From: Vibrio tapetis subsp. quintayensis
GTDB taxonomy: Bacteria; Pseudomonadota; Gammaproteobacteria; Enterobacterales; Vibrionaceae
DNA: 64,000 nucleotides
Reading direction: 5' to 3'
NCBI RefSeq assembly: GCF_030409945.1
Contig: NZ_JAUFQV010000014.1
Coordinates: 62,001 to 126,000 of the forward strand
The stretch's first letter is position 1. Every line of letters starts with the position of its first letter. Positions 56,059 to 64,000 of the stretch are shown piece after piece. The translations under genes and the position numbers were made by a program. The notes under the pieces are model-generated. The model was not told the DNA's origin and did no database searches. It was given only the letters and a program-made list of their open reading frames with translations.

Positions 56059-56170
56059 GCTTTCTCCTTGTACAACAGCGCGAATGTTACGCTGTTGGTT
56101 GAATGACGGGTCTAAATATTTGACTCAATGATGTTAACATTATGTTCATTGGAAAATATCAGTTTGCAAA

Positions 56171-56199
56171 AAAAAACGAACCAAACGGTTCGTTTTTTC
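56171..56199. terminator. Bidirectional terminator between iscX and pepB
   Basis: The hairpin AAAAAACGAACC-AAAC-GGTTCGTTTTTT has long A and T flanks, and ends the isc operon on the minus strand. Confidence 0.9.
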
Positions 56200-56249
56200 T
56201 AAATAGTGTTAACTCTATGCAGAGCAAAAATCACTAACTTGCCTTATGG

Positions 56250-56450
56250 CTAATCGGCTTCGTCCATCCAACATAAAATTACCGCTTCTAAGATCTTCTC
56301 ATTTGAACGGTTTGGCTCGTCATCGAAGTCTTCTAAGTTACAGATCCAACTGTGCAGATCAGTGAATCGTACGGTTTTTGGATCCGTATCTGGGTATAAA
56401 TCACAAAGCTCTATCGCTATATCTCGCGAATCAGTCCATTTTAAGCTCAT
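56250..56450 (-). CDS. iscX: Fe-S assembly protein IscX
   Basis: The 66-residue acidic protein ([40 protein letters not shown]) is IscX, which binds IscS and iron and regulates cluster assembly. It closes the isc operon, 101 bp after fdx. Confidence 0.95.
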   Translation of the reverse strand: MSLKWTDSRDIAIELCDLYPDTDPKTVRFTDLHSWICNLEDFDDEPNRSNEKILEAVILCWMDEAD

Positions 56451-56551
56451 GGCATATCCTTATTATTTATGTGAATCTAGAAATAACATCAGAAACGATT
56501 CGCCCATTTGTATTCTAGTGGGCGAAACGAATTGTGTGTTCACCTTTACTC

Positions 56552-56890
56552 TTAGTGATCTTCCGACGCGTGATTCACCGTGTATTTCGGGATCTCAACG
56601 ACTAAGTCTTCACTCGCCACTTTCGCTTGGCAACCAAGGCGCGACTCAGGCTCTAGTCCCCAGGCTTTATCAAGCATGTCATCTTCTAGTTCATCACTTT
56701 CTTCTAGTGAATCAAAACCCTCACGAATGACAATGTGGCATGTTGTACAGGCACAAACCTTCTCACATGCATGCTCAATGCCGATGCCATTTTTTAAAGC
56801 GACATCTAAAACAGATTGACCTGTTTCAGCTTCAAGTACCGCACCTTCTGGGCACAAGTCTTCATGCGGTAATACGATAATTTTAGGCAT
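56552..56890 (-). CDS. fdx: [2Fe-2S] ferredoxin of the isc operon
   Basis: The 112-residue adrenodoxin-type ferredoxin supplies electrons for cluster assembly. The ligands are in HACEKVCACTTCHIVI and SRLGCQAK. It lies 24 bp after hscA. Confidence 0.96.
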   Translation of the reverse strand: MPKIIVLPHEDLCPEGAVLEAETGQSVLDVALKNGIGIEHACEKVCACTTCHIVIREGFDSLEESDELEDDMLDKAWGLEPESRLGCQAKVASEDLVVEIPKYTVNHASEDH

Positions 56891-56914
56891 GTTAAATTCT
56901 CTACTGATTGTAAA

Positions 56915-58768
56915 TTAAATATTATCTACTGATTGCCCTGCTAGTGCAGCGCGGATCGACTTATCCATTCGACGAGAAGCAAAGTCTTGGCTTGCCGCGT
57001 CGGTTTTTTTGATACCTTGCTCAATGGCATCGGCATCATCAGCGTTTCTTAGCACAATAAGGGCTTCAATTGACGCTAATAACTGTTGGCGTTCCTGGTC
57101 AGATAGAAGATCATCACCATCTACCTGCAGTGCCGCCAATAACCCTTCTATAACCCGGTCAGCCTCAACACGTTGCTCGGCAAGAGCACGAGCCAACATA
57201 TCGTCTTTTGCAAACGTCATCGAATCTCGAAGCATATTGGTGACTTCATCATCACTTAAGCCGTAAGAAGGTTTAACTTGAATTTCAGCTTGAACACCGG
57301 TGCTTTTCTCCATCGCGGTGACTGATAGCAAACCATCAGCATCCACTTGATAAGTCACGCGGATATGCGCTGCGCCAGCGGCCATCGGAGGGATGCCCTT
57401 CAGCGAGAATTTTGCCAGTGAACGACAGTCATCAATCAGTTCACGTTCACCTTGAGCCACGTGCACTAACATGCCCGTTTGACCATCTTTAAAGGTGGTA
57501 AACTCTTGCGCTTTAGCTACTGGGATTGTGGTGTTTCTTGGGATAATTTTCTCAACCAAACCACCCATGGTTTCAATTCCTAACGACAGCGGAATCACAT
57601 CCAATAGCAACATTTCAGAATCAGGCTTATTACCCACTAGGATATCGGCTTGAATGGCTGCGCCTATCGCGACAACTTCATCCGGGTTAATACTCGTTAA
57701 TGGTGCTCGGCCAAAGAAATCACCAACCATATTTCGAACGAGAAGAGTGCGGGTTGATCCACCGACCATCACCACTTCTTGCACTTCTTCGCTGTCAATA
57801 GACGCGTCTTTCAACGCACGACGACATGCTAAAAGGGTTTTCTTAACTAAAGGCTGAATCAGTGATTCAAATGTATCTCTCGTTAGCTCACCTTGCCAAT
57901 CTAAAACAGAAACTCCAACTTTATCGTGCTCAGACAGGGCAACTTTCGCATCGGTTGCGGCATCTAACAAAGCACGATTTTGGCTAGCAGAAAGCTCGCT
58001 ATCTAGGCCCATCTGTTGTTTGAAGTGTTCCGCTAAAAGATGATCAAAATCATCACCACCTAGCGCTGAATCACCACCTGTTGCTAATACCTCAAATACG
58101 CCCTTAGACAAACGTAAGATAGAGATATCAAAGGTACCCCCGCCTAAATCGTAAACGGCGATAACGCCCTCTTGAGCACTGTCTAGACCATAAGCAATTG
58201 CCGCAGCTGTTGGTTCATTTAATAAGCGCAATACTTTTAATCCAGCTAGTTGAGCAGCATCTTTAGTGCCTGCACGCTGGGCGTCATCAAAATAAGCAGG
58301 GACAGTAATCACAACACCACTCAGTTCCCCACCTAAACTCGCTTCAGCTCGAGCCGAAAGCGCTTTTAGAATTTCAGCCGAAACTTGAATAGGGTTAACG
58401 TCGCCTTGCTGTGTTTCAAGCAAAGGCAAGCCATTGTCACTTGCACGTAATTGGTAAGGCAAAGTTGGGTAACGCTGCTGAATATCAGCAAGAGAACGTC
58501 CAATTAAACGCTTTGCAGAAATAACCGTTTGAGTCGGTTCACTTTGTGCGTGGAAGCGAGCAGCCATACCCACTTTCAGCTCACTTTCACCGTAGTACAC
58601 AACGGAAGGCAGTATATTGTGGCCGTTTTCATCCGGTAAAGGCTTCGCTTCCCCACTGCGTACCGACGCAACCAAAGAGTTTGTTGTACCGAGATCAATA
58701 CCTACGGCTAATTTTTGTTCATGGGGAGCAGAGCTTTGACCTGGTTCTGCTATCTGAAGTAATGCCAT
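56915..58768 (-). CDS. hscA: Fe-S chaperone HscA (Hsp66)
   Basis: HscA is the specialised Hsp70 that releases clusters from IscU after binding its LPPVK loop. The 617-residue protein has the nucleotide-binding domain ([44 protein letters not shown]) and substrate-binding domain. ATG 58768 ([10 protein letters not shown]) is chosen because it fits the family; the frame is open upstream to 58819. Confidence 0.96.
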   Translation of the reverse strand: MALLQIAEPGQSSAPHEQKLAVGIDLGTTNSLVASVRSGEAKPLPDENGHNILPSVVYYGESELKVGMAARFHAQSEPTQTVISAKRLIGRSLADIQQRYPTLPYQLRASDNGLPLLETQQGDVNPIQVSAEILKALSARAEASLGGELSGVVITVPAYFDDAQRAGTKDAAQLAGLKVLRLLNEPTAAAIAYGLDSAQEGVIAVYDLGGGTFDISILRLSKGVFEVLATGGDSALGGDDFDHLLAEHFKQQMGLDSELSASQNRALLDAATDAKVALSEHDKVGVSVLDWQGELTRDTFESLIQPLVKKTLLACRRALKDASIDSEEVQEVVMVGGSTRTLLVRNMVGDFFGRAPLTSINPDEVVAIGAAIQADILVGNKPDSEMLLLDVIPLSLGIETMGGLVEKIIPRNTTIPVAKAQEFTTFKDGQTGMLVHVAQGERELIDDCRSLAKFSLKGIPPMAAGAAHIRVTYQVDADGLLSVTAMEKSTGVQAEIQVKPSYGLSDDEVTNMLRDSMTFAKDDMLARALAEQRVEADRVIEGLLAALQVDGDDLLSDQERQQLLASIEALIVLRNADDADAIEQGIKKTDAASQDFASRRMDKSIRAALAGQSVDNI

Positions 58769-58781
58769 GGAAATTCCTTTA

Positions 58782-59297
58782 TTAACCGAGCAAGCGATCT
58801 TCGAGTTGCTCAACTTCATTATTAAGTTTGGCTATAAATTTTAGCTTTCGGATCCCGCTTGCCGCTTGGTCAAGCTGCTTATCTGCTAATGCCTGTTGCA
58901 GAGCCTCTAAGTGAGATTTATACATCTTACTTACAGTTTGCTCAAAATCGAATAACTTGGATTCAGGCTCCGAGCTTGATTCTATCTGTTCCAACTCTTC
59001 ACGCAATTCCATCTGTTCCATTAAGAAAGCAGGATCTTGCATGGTATTTTGTTCATTGCGAATATCGATACCCAACTCAGATAACAAATACTCTGCACGT
59101 GAAATTGGCTGCTTTAACACCTGATATGCATCATTGATTTGCGCTGCTTTTTGCACAGCAAGTAGACGGTCACGTTCTGACGCCGTTGCATATTTATCTG
59201 GGTGAAAGCGCTTTTGTAGCTCGCGAAACTGAGCAGATAAATGAGCAGTATCCAGATTAAACTGAGTTGGCAAGCCGAATAATTCGAAATGATTCAT
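58782..59297 (-). CDS. hscB: Fe-S co-chaperone HscB (Hsc20)
   Basis: HscB delivers IscU to HscA and stimulates its ATPase. The 171-residue protein starts [16 protein letters not shown], has the J-domain HPD in [11 protein letters not shown] and a C-terminal helical IscU-binding bundle. ATG 59297 fits the family length; it is followed 13 bp later by hscA. Confidence 0.95.
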   Translation of the reverse strand: MNHFELFGLPTQFNLDTAHLSAQFRELQKRFHPDKYATASERDRLLAVQKAAQINDAYQVLKQPISRAEYLLSELGIDIRNEQNTMQDPAFLMEQMELREELEQIESSSEPESKLFDFEQTVSKMYKSHLEALQQALADKQLDQAASGIRKLKFIAKLNNEVEQLEDRLLG

Positions 59298-59394
59298 TGG
59301 TGTATTCTCAACCAGAGTGAGGCGATATTGGAGTGTGATAGTAGCAATGGGAAAGGCGTTCAACAATGGCTACAAACTAAACCGTGAGCTAGAA

Positions 59395-59422
59395 ATAAAG
59401 AAACGCAGTCAAACTGCGCTTC
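59395..59422 (-). terminator. Hairpin between iscA and hscB
   Basis: On the minus strand GAAGCGCAG-TTTGA-CTGCGTTTC is followed by TTT. It may attenuate the transcript between iscRSUA and hscBA, giving lower expression of the distal genes. Confidence 0.55.
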
Positions 59423-59439
59423 TCATCGGCTCAAATTGG

Positions 59440-59763
59440 CTATACGTTGAAGCTTTCACCACAACCACATTCGCTTTTCGCGTTCGGGTTGTTGAACTCA
59501 AAACCTTCATTAAGCCCTTCTTTTACGAAGTCGAGCTCGGTGCCGTCAAGGTAAACTAAGCTTTTTGCATCAATGATGATATTCACACCATCGTGCTCAA
59601 ACATTTGATCACCTTCGTCCAACTCATCGACAAATTCAAGAACATACGCCATTCCGGAACAGCCCGTCGTTTTCACGCCAAGTCTAAGGCCAAGCCCTTT
59701 ACCGCGGTTTTCTATGAAAGAGCGAACACGGCCTGCTGCCGCATCTGTCATCGTGATGGCCAT
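59440..59763 (-). CDS. iscA: Fe-S assembly A-type carrier IscA
   Basis: The 107-residue A-type carrier has the three ligand cysteines in [10 protein letters not shown] (Cys35) and SECGCGES (Cys near 99 and 101). It accepts clusters from IscU and delivers them to target enzymes. Confidence 0.96.
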   Translation of the reverse strand: MAITMTDAAAGRVRSFIENRGKGLGLRLGVKTTGCSGMAYVLEFVDELDEGDQMFEHDGVNIIIDAKSLVYLDGTELDFVKEGLNEGFEFNNPNAKSECGCGESFNV

Positions 59764-59828
59764 CGTACAACCTTTAGCTTATCTTAATGTCTATCAACTA
59801 TGAGCCAACGTCTCGTCGGCTCAATTTA

Positions 59829-60212
59829 TTATGCTTGATGCTTTTTCTTGTAGTCAGAAACTGCCGCTTTAATTGCGTCTTCTGCCAAAATTGAGCAGTG
59901 AACTTTAACTGGAGGCAGTTCTAGTTCTTCTGCAATTTCAGAGTTTTTAATCTCTGCAGCTTCATCAATGCTTTTGCCTTTAACCCATTCAGTTACAAGT
60001 GAGCTTGATGCAATCGCACTACCACAACCGTATGTTTTAAACTTAGCATCTTCAATGATGCCCTCTGGAGATACTTTTATCTGCAGTTTCATTACATCAC
60101 CACATGCTGGCGCGCCAACCATGCCGCTACCAATTGATGGATCTTCTTTGTCAAAAGAACCAACGTTGCGTGGGTTTTCGTAATGATCGATTACTTTTTC
60201 GCTATAAGCCAT
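59829..60212 (-). CDS. iscU: Fe-S cluster scaffold IscU
   Basis: The 127-residue scaffold carries the cluster ligands in GAPACGDV, TYGCGSAIAS and KVHCS, and the HscA recognition motif LPPVK. It stands between iscS and iscA, 32 bp after iscS. Confidence 0.97.
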   Translation of the reverse strand: MAYSEKVIDHYENPRNVGSFDKEDPSIGSGMVGAPACGDVMKLQIKVSPEGIIEDAKFKTYGCGSAIASSSLVTEWVKGKSIDEAAEIKNSEIAEELELPPVKVHCSILAEDAIKAAVSDYKKKHQA

Positions 60213-60244
60213 AATTTATACCTCGAATCCTCTACTTTGGGGAA

Positions 60245-61459
60245 TTAGTGATGAGCCCACTCAACCGTGTCCAAATCAACCCCTTCCTTGTACATATCCC
60301 ATAGAGGAGACATGTCGCGTAATTTATCTACCGCTACGCGAATTTGCTCAACGGCGTAGTCGATTTCTTCTGCCGTCGTAAAACGACCGAAAGAAAAACG
60401 AACTGAACTGTGTGCTAGTTCATCATTAAGGCCTAATGCACGAAGTACATAAGATGGCTCAAGGCTTGCAGATGTACATGCTGAACCTGATGAAACAGCT
60501 AAATCTTTAAGTGCCATTAGCAAAGACTCACCTTCAACAAAAGCAAAGCTGATGTTTAGGTTTGTAGCAGTACGTTGCTCTAAGTCACCATTAATGGTTA
60601 GGGCTTCCATACCGTCTAAGCCTTTAAGCATACGGTCACGCAGTGTTTTTGCGTGCTGCTGGTCGAATTGCATTTCTTCTTTAGCAATACGACACGCTTC
60701 TCCCATACCCACGATTTGGTGAGTCGGCAGTGTGCCTGAACGGAAACCACGCTCATGACCACCACCGTGCATTTGTGCTTCTAGGCGAATGCGAGGCTTA
60801 CGACGAACATACAATGCGCCGATACCTTTCGGCCCGTACATCTTGTGCGCCGACATCGAGATAAGGTCAATTTTCATCTCTTGTACGTCTACTGGAATTT
60901 TACCGGCACTTTGCGCTGCATCGACATGAAAAACGATTTTACGTGAGCGGCACATTTCACCAATAGTCGCGACATCTTGGATAACACCAATTTCGTTATT
61001 CACATGCATAATAGAAACTAATACGGTGTCTTCACGCATTGCAGCTTCTAGTTTTGCAAGATCGATAATACCGTTGCTTTCCGGCTCAAGGTAAGTAACT
61101 TCAAACCCTTCACGCTCAAGTTGACGACACGGATCAAGCACCGCTTTGTGCTCAGTCTTGCAGGTAATGATGTGCTTACCTTTCTTGCTGTAAAAGTGCG
61201 CAGCACCTTTAATAGCAAGGTTATCTGATTCTGTTGCGCCAGATGTGAAAACGATTTCTCTTGGGTCTGCGTTAAGCAAATCTGCAATTTGCTCACGTGC
61301 CGTGTCTACTGCTTCTTCTGCCTGCCAGCCATAGCGATGAGATCGCGATGCTGGGTTACCAAAAGTACCATCCATCGTCATATACTGAACCATTTTTTCA
61401 GCAACACGCGGATCTACTGGGCAAGTAGCTGAGTAGTCAAAATATATAGGCAGTTTCAT
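60245..61459 (-). CDS. iscS: Cysteine desulfurase IscS
   Basis: IscS provides sulfur for clusters and tRNA thiolation. The 404-residue PLP enzyme has the PLP lysine in [12 protein letters not shown] and the persulfide cysteine in [13 protein letters not shown] on the mobile loop. It follows iscR after 32 bp. Confidence 0.97.
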   Translation of the reverse strand: MKLPIYFDYSATCPVDPRVAEKMVQYMTMDGTFGNPASRSHRYGWQAEEAVDTAREQIADLLNADPREIVFTSGATESDNLAIKGAAHFYSKKGKHIITCKTEHKAVLDPCRQLEREGFEVTYLEPESNGIIDLAKLEAAMREDTVLVSIMHVNNEIGVIQDVATIGEMCRSRKIVFHVDAAQSAGKIPVDVQEMKIDLISMSAHKMYGPKGIGALYVRRKPRIRLEAQMHGGGHERGFRSGTLPTHQIVGMGEACRIAKEEMQFDQQHAKTLRDRMLKGLDGMEALTINGDLEQRTATNLNISFAFVEGESLLMALKDLAVSSGSACTSASLEPSYVLRALGLNDELAHSSVRFSFGRFTTAEEIDYAVEQIRVAVDKLRDMSPLWDMYKEGVDLDTVEWAHH

Positions 61460-61491
61460 TTATTACTCCAATGTACAGACATTGCCGCTAC

Positions 61492-61998
61492 TTATGAGCG
61501 AGCATTGGCACCGATGGGAGCGGCGCTTGTAGTTTTTTGTCCAAACCCATGATTGACCGTCAGACCAATGTCCTGACGATCTGAAATCTCAAGCACTTCA
61601 TTATCAACCATCAACTCGCCTAGAGTGATGTTGTTAAGGAAGCCGCTAATTCTTGTACTTAAATCGCGCCACAGTGTATGAGTTAAGCAGCGAGTGCCAC
61701 CTTGACAGTCACCTTTACCATTACACTTAGTTGCGTCAACAGATTCATCAACAGCAGCAATCACCATGCCGACAGCAATATCGTGAGGAGCAACACCTAA
61801 ACGGTAACCACCACCAGGACCACGTACACTAGAAACAAGCCCAGCCTTACGAAGCTTTGAGAAAAGCTGCTCTAAATAGGAAAGAGAGATCCCCTGACGT
61901 TCAGAGATGTCAGCCAATGGTACTGGGTTTTGTTGCGAATGCAGTGCAACGTCTAACATCGCAGTTACTGCATATCTTCCTTTAGATGTAAGTCTCAT
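61492..61998 (-). CDS. iscR: Fe-S cluster-dependent regulator IscR
   Basis: IscR is an Rrf2-type regulator that represses the isc operon when holding a [2Fe-2S] cluster. The 168-residue protein has a winged HTH ([20 protein letters not shown]) and the cluster cysteines in [18 protein letters not shown]. Type 1 IscR sites lie directly upstream. Confidence 0.97.
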   Translation of the reverse strand: MRLTSKGRYAVTAMLDVALHSQQNPVPLADISERQGISLSYLEQLFSKLRKAGLVSSVRGPGGGYRLGVAPHDIAVGMVIAAVDESVDATKCNGKGDCQGGTRCLTHTLWRDLSTRISGFLNNITLGELMVDNEVLEISDRQDIGLTVNHGFGQKTTSAAPIGANARS

Positions 61999-62040
61999 AT
62001 CACACGGTATCCACTTTAAGTATGTGGATTAGATTTTTCC

Positions 62041-62090
62041 ATACCTGACTATTTTAGTCAACTATTTATTTGACTAAAATAGTCAGGTAT
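62041..62090 (-). promoter_or_regulatory. Two overlapping-symmetry IscR type 1 sites at the iscR promoter
   Basis: Positions 62041-62065 match the IscR type 1 consensus at every position (ATACCTGACT half, AGTCAACTAT half) and 62066-62090 match with two mismatches. Together they create a perfect 21-bp inverted repeat with an 8-nt spacer. On the minus strand a TTGACT -35 element lies within the second arm. The arrangement predicts strong autorepression of iscRSUA-hscBA-fdx-iscX. Confidence 0.88.
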
Positions 62091-62110
62091 TTAACCCCTA
62101 GATAAAAAGG

Positions 62111-62842
62111 TTATTTTTCATGCAAATCTTGGTTTTCAACGGAAGTCAAAATCCCGCGAAGAATGTTCAGTTCCTGCTTTTCAGGTCTCGCTCGACTGAA
62201 TAAGCGTTTAATCTTATTCATAACCTGACCAGGATTATCCTCATCTATAAACTGGGTTTTAATGATCACTTTTTCAAGGTGTTCATAGAACATCTCTAGC
62301 TCTTTGTGACGTGGGTAATCCAATTGTGGTTTTTCTGAAAACTGACTTTCAAGTTTGGCTAGATGCGCGACTCGAATTTCGTACGATAAAGTTTGTACTG
62401 CCATTGCTAGATTCAGCGAACTGTATTCAGGGTTTGCAGGGATGCACACATGGTAGTGACAAGTTTGCAGTTCTTCGTTAGTTAAACCAGTGCGCTCACG
62501 GCCGAACACAAGTGCAACCGGATGAGATTCACCTTCAAGGACAAATTTTTCTCCGCACTCTCTAGGTTCCAACATCGGCCACTCTAGAGTACGAGAACGT
62601 GCACTTGAGCCGACAACTAAACCACAGTCTGCTACTGCTTCTTCTAACGTGCCTACAATCTTGGCATTCAAAGCGATGTCACTCGCGCCTGCGGCTAATG
62701 CAACAGTTTGAGCGTCCACTTCACATTGAGGAGCAACCAATACCATATTGGTTAGCCCCATGACTTTCATTGCACGAGCTGCACTACCAATATTGCCGGA
62801 ATGCGAAGTTCCAACCAGAACGACCTTTACATTGTCTAACAT
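62111..62842 (-). CDS. trmJ: tRNA (Cm32/Um32) methyltransferase TrmJ
   Basis: TrmJ is a SPOUT-family 2'-O-methyltransferase acting on position 32 of several tRNAs. The 243-residue protein has [36 protein letters not shown] and [20 protein letters not shown], the knot motifs. It lies upstream of iscR on the same strand, as in E. coli. Confidence 0.95.
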   Translation of the reverse strand: MLDNVKVVLVGTSHSGNIGSAARAMKVMGLTNMVLVAPQCEVDAQTVALAAGASDIALNAKIVGTLEEAVADCGLVVGSSARSRTLEWPMLEPRECGEKFVLEGESHPVALVFGRERTGLTNEELQTCHYHVCIPANPEYSSLNLAMAVQTLSYEIRVAHLAKLESQFSEKPQLDYPRHKELEMFYEHLEKVIIKTQFIDEDNPGQVMNKIKRLFSRARPEKQELNILRGILTSVENQDLHEK

Positions 62843-63020
62843 GCTTAACTACACCACCTAATTTCAAACGGCGAAATAGTACCATAGCCAATAATAAAAG
62901 ACTGCGCTTGCTTCCCATGTTCTGATTTGAAAGTTCAAAAAATAACCACTTCCCTTTTAGTTAATCTCTGTTATACTCGCGGCCGCTTTATCGTTCTTTA
63001 ACATCCGTTGGGAAAATTTT

Positions 63021-63824
63021 ATGCATCCTATGCTTAATATTGCTATTCGCGCTGCGCGAAAAGCAGGCAATCACATTGCTAAATCACTAGAAAACACTGA
63101 TAAAATTGAAACTACTCAAAAAGGTTACAATGACTTTGTAACTAACGTAGATCAAGAAGCAGAAGCTCTTATCATCGATACAATCAAAAGCTCTTACCCA
63201 GAGCACAGTATTGTTGCGAGAGAAAGCGGTCTTATCGAAGGTAAAGATACTGACGTTCAATGGATCATAGACCCTCTGGATGGCACGACTAACTTTGTAA
63301 AAGGTATCCCACACTTTTCAGTGTCTATCGCTGTTCGCCTAAAAGGCAAAACAGAAGTAGCGTGTGTTTACGATCCAATGTTAAACGAATTGTTCACCGC
63401 TCAACGTGGTGCCGGCGCTCAGCTAAACAATGCTCGCCTTCGTGTTAAACAACTTAAAGATTTAGACGGTACTATTCTAGCGACTGGTTTCCCATTCAAA
63501 CAAAAGCAGCACTCTGAATCTTACATGAAGATCCTATCTGCGCTATTTGTTACCTGTGCTGACTTCCGTCGTACTGGCTCTACATCTCTGGATTTATGTT
63601 ACCTTTCTGCTGGCCGCGTTGACGGTTACTTCGAGCTTGGTCTTAAGCCTTGGAGCATGGCTGCTGGTGAGCTTATCGCTCGTGAATCTGGCGCAATCTT
63701 AACTGACTTCGCTGGCGGCACTAATTACCTAAAATCAGGTAACGTAGTAGGCTCAAGCCCACGTGGCGTAAAAGCAATTCTTAAGTGCATCCGTGAAAAC
63801 GGCAACGAAGCAATCATGAAGTAA
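63021..63824 (+). CDS. suhB: Inositol-1-monophosphatase / Nus factor SuhB
   Basis: SuhB hydrolyses inositol monophosphate and, in E. coli, acts in rRNA antitermination complexes. The 267-residue protein has the metal motifs WIIDPLDGTTNFVKGIPHFS (near 82-101) and WSMAAGELIARESG (near 213). It is divergent from trmJ. A strong terminator follows. Confidence 0.95.
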   Translation: MHPMLNIAIRAARKAGNHIAKSLENTDKIETTQKGYNDFVTNVDQEAEALIIDTIKSSYPEHSIVARESGLIEGKDTDVQWIIDPLDGTTNFVKGIPHFSVSIAVRLKGKTEVACVYDPMLNELFTAQRGAGAQLNNARLRVKQLKDLDGTILATGFPFKQKQHSESYMKILSALFVTCADFRRTGSTSLDLCYLSAGRVDGYFELGLKPWSMAAGELIARESGAILTDFAGGTNYLKSGNVVGSSPRGVKAILKCIRENGNEAIMK

Positions 63825-63850
63825 TGTTTGCTTTCGCTTAGAAAGAATTA

Positions 63851-63886
63851 AAAAAAGACCCAGCTCATTGAGCTGGGTCTTTTTGT
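63851..63886 (+). terminator. Terminator of suhB
   Basis: The stem AAAAAGACCCAGCTC / GAGCTGGGTCTTTTT with a 3-nt loop is followed by a T-rich tract. Confidence 0.9.
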
Positions 63887-64000
63887 TTATGGGGAAGAAA
63901 AAGATAAGGCGGAAGGCACAAGCCGATAGGCGTAATGCTTTCCTTAGCTTTTAGCCCATAGAAAGCTTGCTTTCGTCCTATCGCCTTTTCTGCCTAGTGC

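Noticed and set aside
62041..62090. Intrinsic terminator between trmJ and iscR
   Set aside because: The inverted repeat is AT-rich without a T-tract in the right place and matches IscR binding sites, which explain it better.
1..64000. CRISPR arrays, tRNA or rRNA genes
   Set aside because: No regularly spaced direct repeats with unique spacers and no tRNA or rRNA sequences other than tmRNA were found on reading both strands.

Overview
The window is a Vibrio-type gammaproteobacterial chromosome segment. The signs are a two-piece core synteny shared with Escherichia coli (nadK-recN-bamE / rnfH-ratA / smpB-ssrA, and guaA-guaB-xseA through der-bamB-yfgM-hisS-ispG-rodZ-pilW-rlmN-ndk to the isc cluster, trmJ and suhB), a tmRNA tag peptide ANDENYALAA, a MalI-controlled malXY locus, and several small proteins that I associate with vibrios. 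The species cannot be fixed from the sequence alone.

Layout. 1-4479 is core: the 3' end of nadK, SOS-controlled recN with two perfect LexA boxes and one near-perfect box, bamE, the oppositely oriented rnfH-ratA pair, smpB and tmRNA (ssrA). 4480-18976 is an accessory region inserted exactly at the 3' end of ssrA. It contains no integrase. It is cut into three modules by four copies of a short repeat made of the end of ssrA, the 12-bp palindrome CCAAACGTTTGG and a rho-independent terminator. Module 1 is a HipBA-type kinase toxin-antitoxin pair with an operator ladder of exact 50-bp period. Module 2 is an 8.3-kb type I restriction-modification operon (hsdM-hsdS-nuclease-unknown-hsdR-metallopeptidase), a DarT-DarG DNA ADP-ribosylation pair, and a second, orphan DarT-like gene. 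Module 3 is a HipB regulator with two E. coli-type hip operators and a HipA truncated to its N-terminal subdomain.

19054-38822 returns to chromosomal genes of mixed function: a RecX-like protein, MgtE, two small Vibrio-type proteins, a LysR/EamA divergent pair, the malY-malX/malI locus, ribB under an FMN riboswitch, a two-gene ABC exporter, a chemoreceptor paired with a solute-binding protein without a transporter, a pentapeptide-repeat potassium channel, an alanine symporter and an acetate transporter. 39051-63824 is housekeeping: GMP synthesis (guaBA), exonuclease VII large subunit, an AlaX-type tRNA editing protein, ribosome and outer-membrane assembly (Der, BamB, YfgM), HisS, IspG, RodZ, PilW, RlmN, Ndk, PepB, the complete iscRSUA-hscBA-fdx-iscX Fe-S assembly operon, TrmJ and SuhB.

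The most unusual part is the ssrA-anchored stack of defence and toxin modules. Its repeat punctuation, the two unnamed genes embedded in the restriction operon, and the orphan DarT beside a complete DarTG pair are the best candidates for something not yet described.
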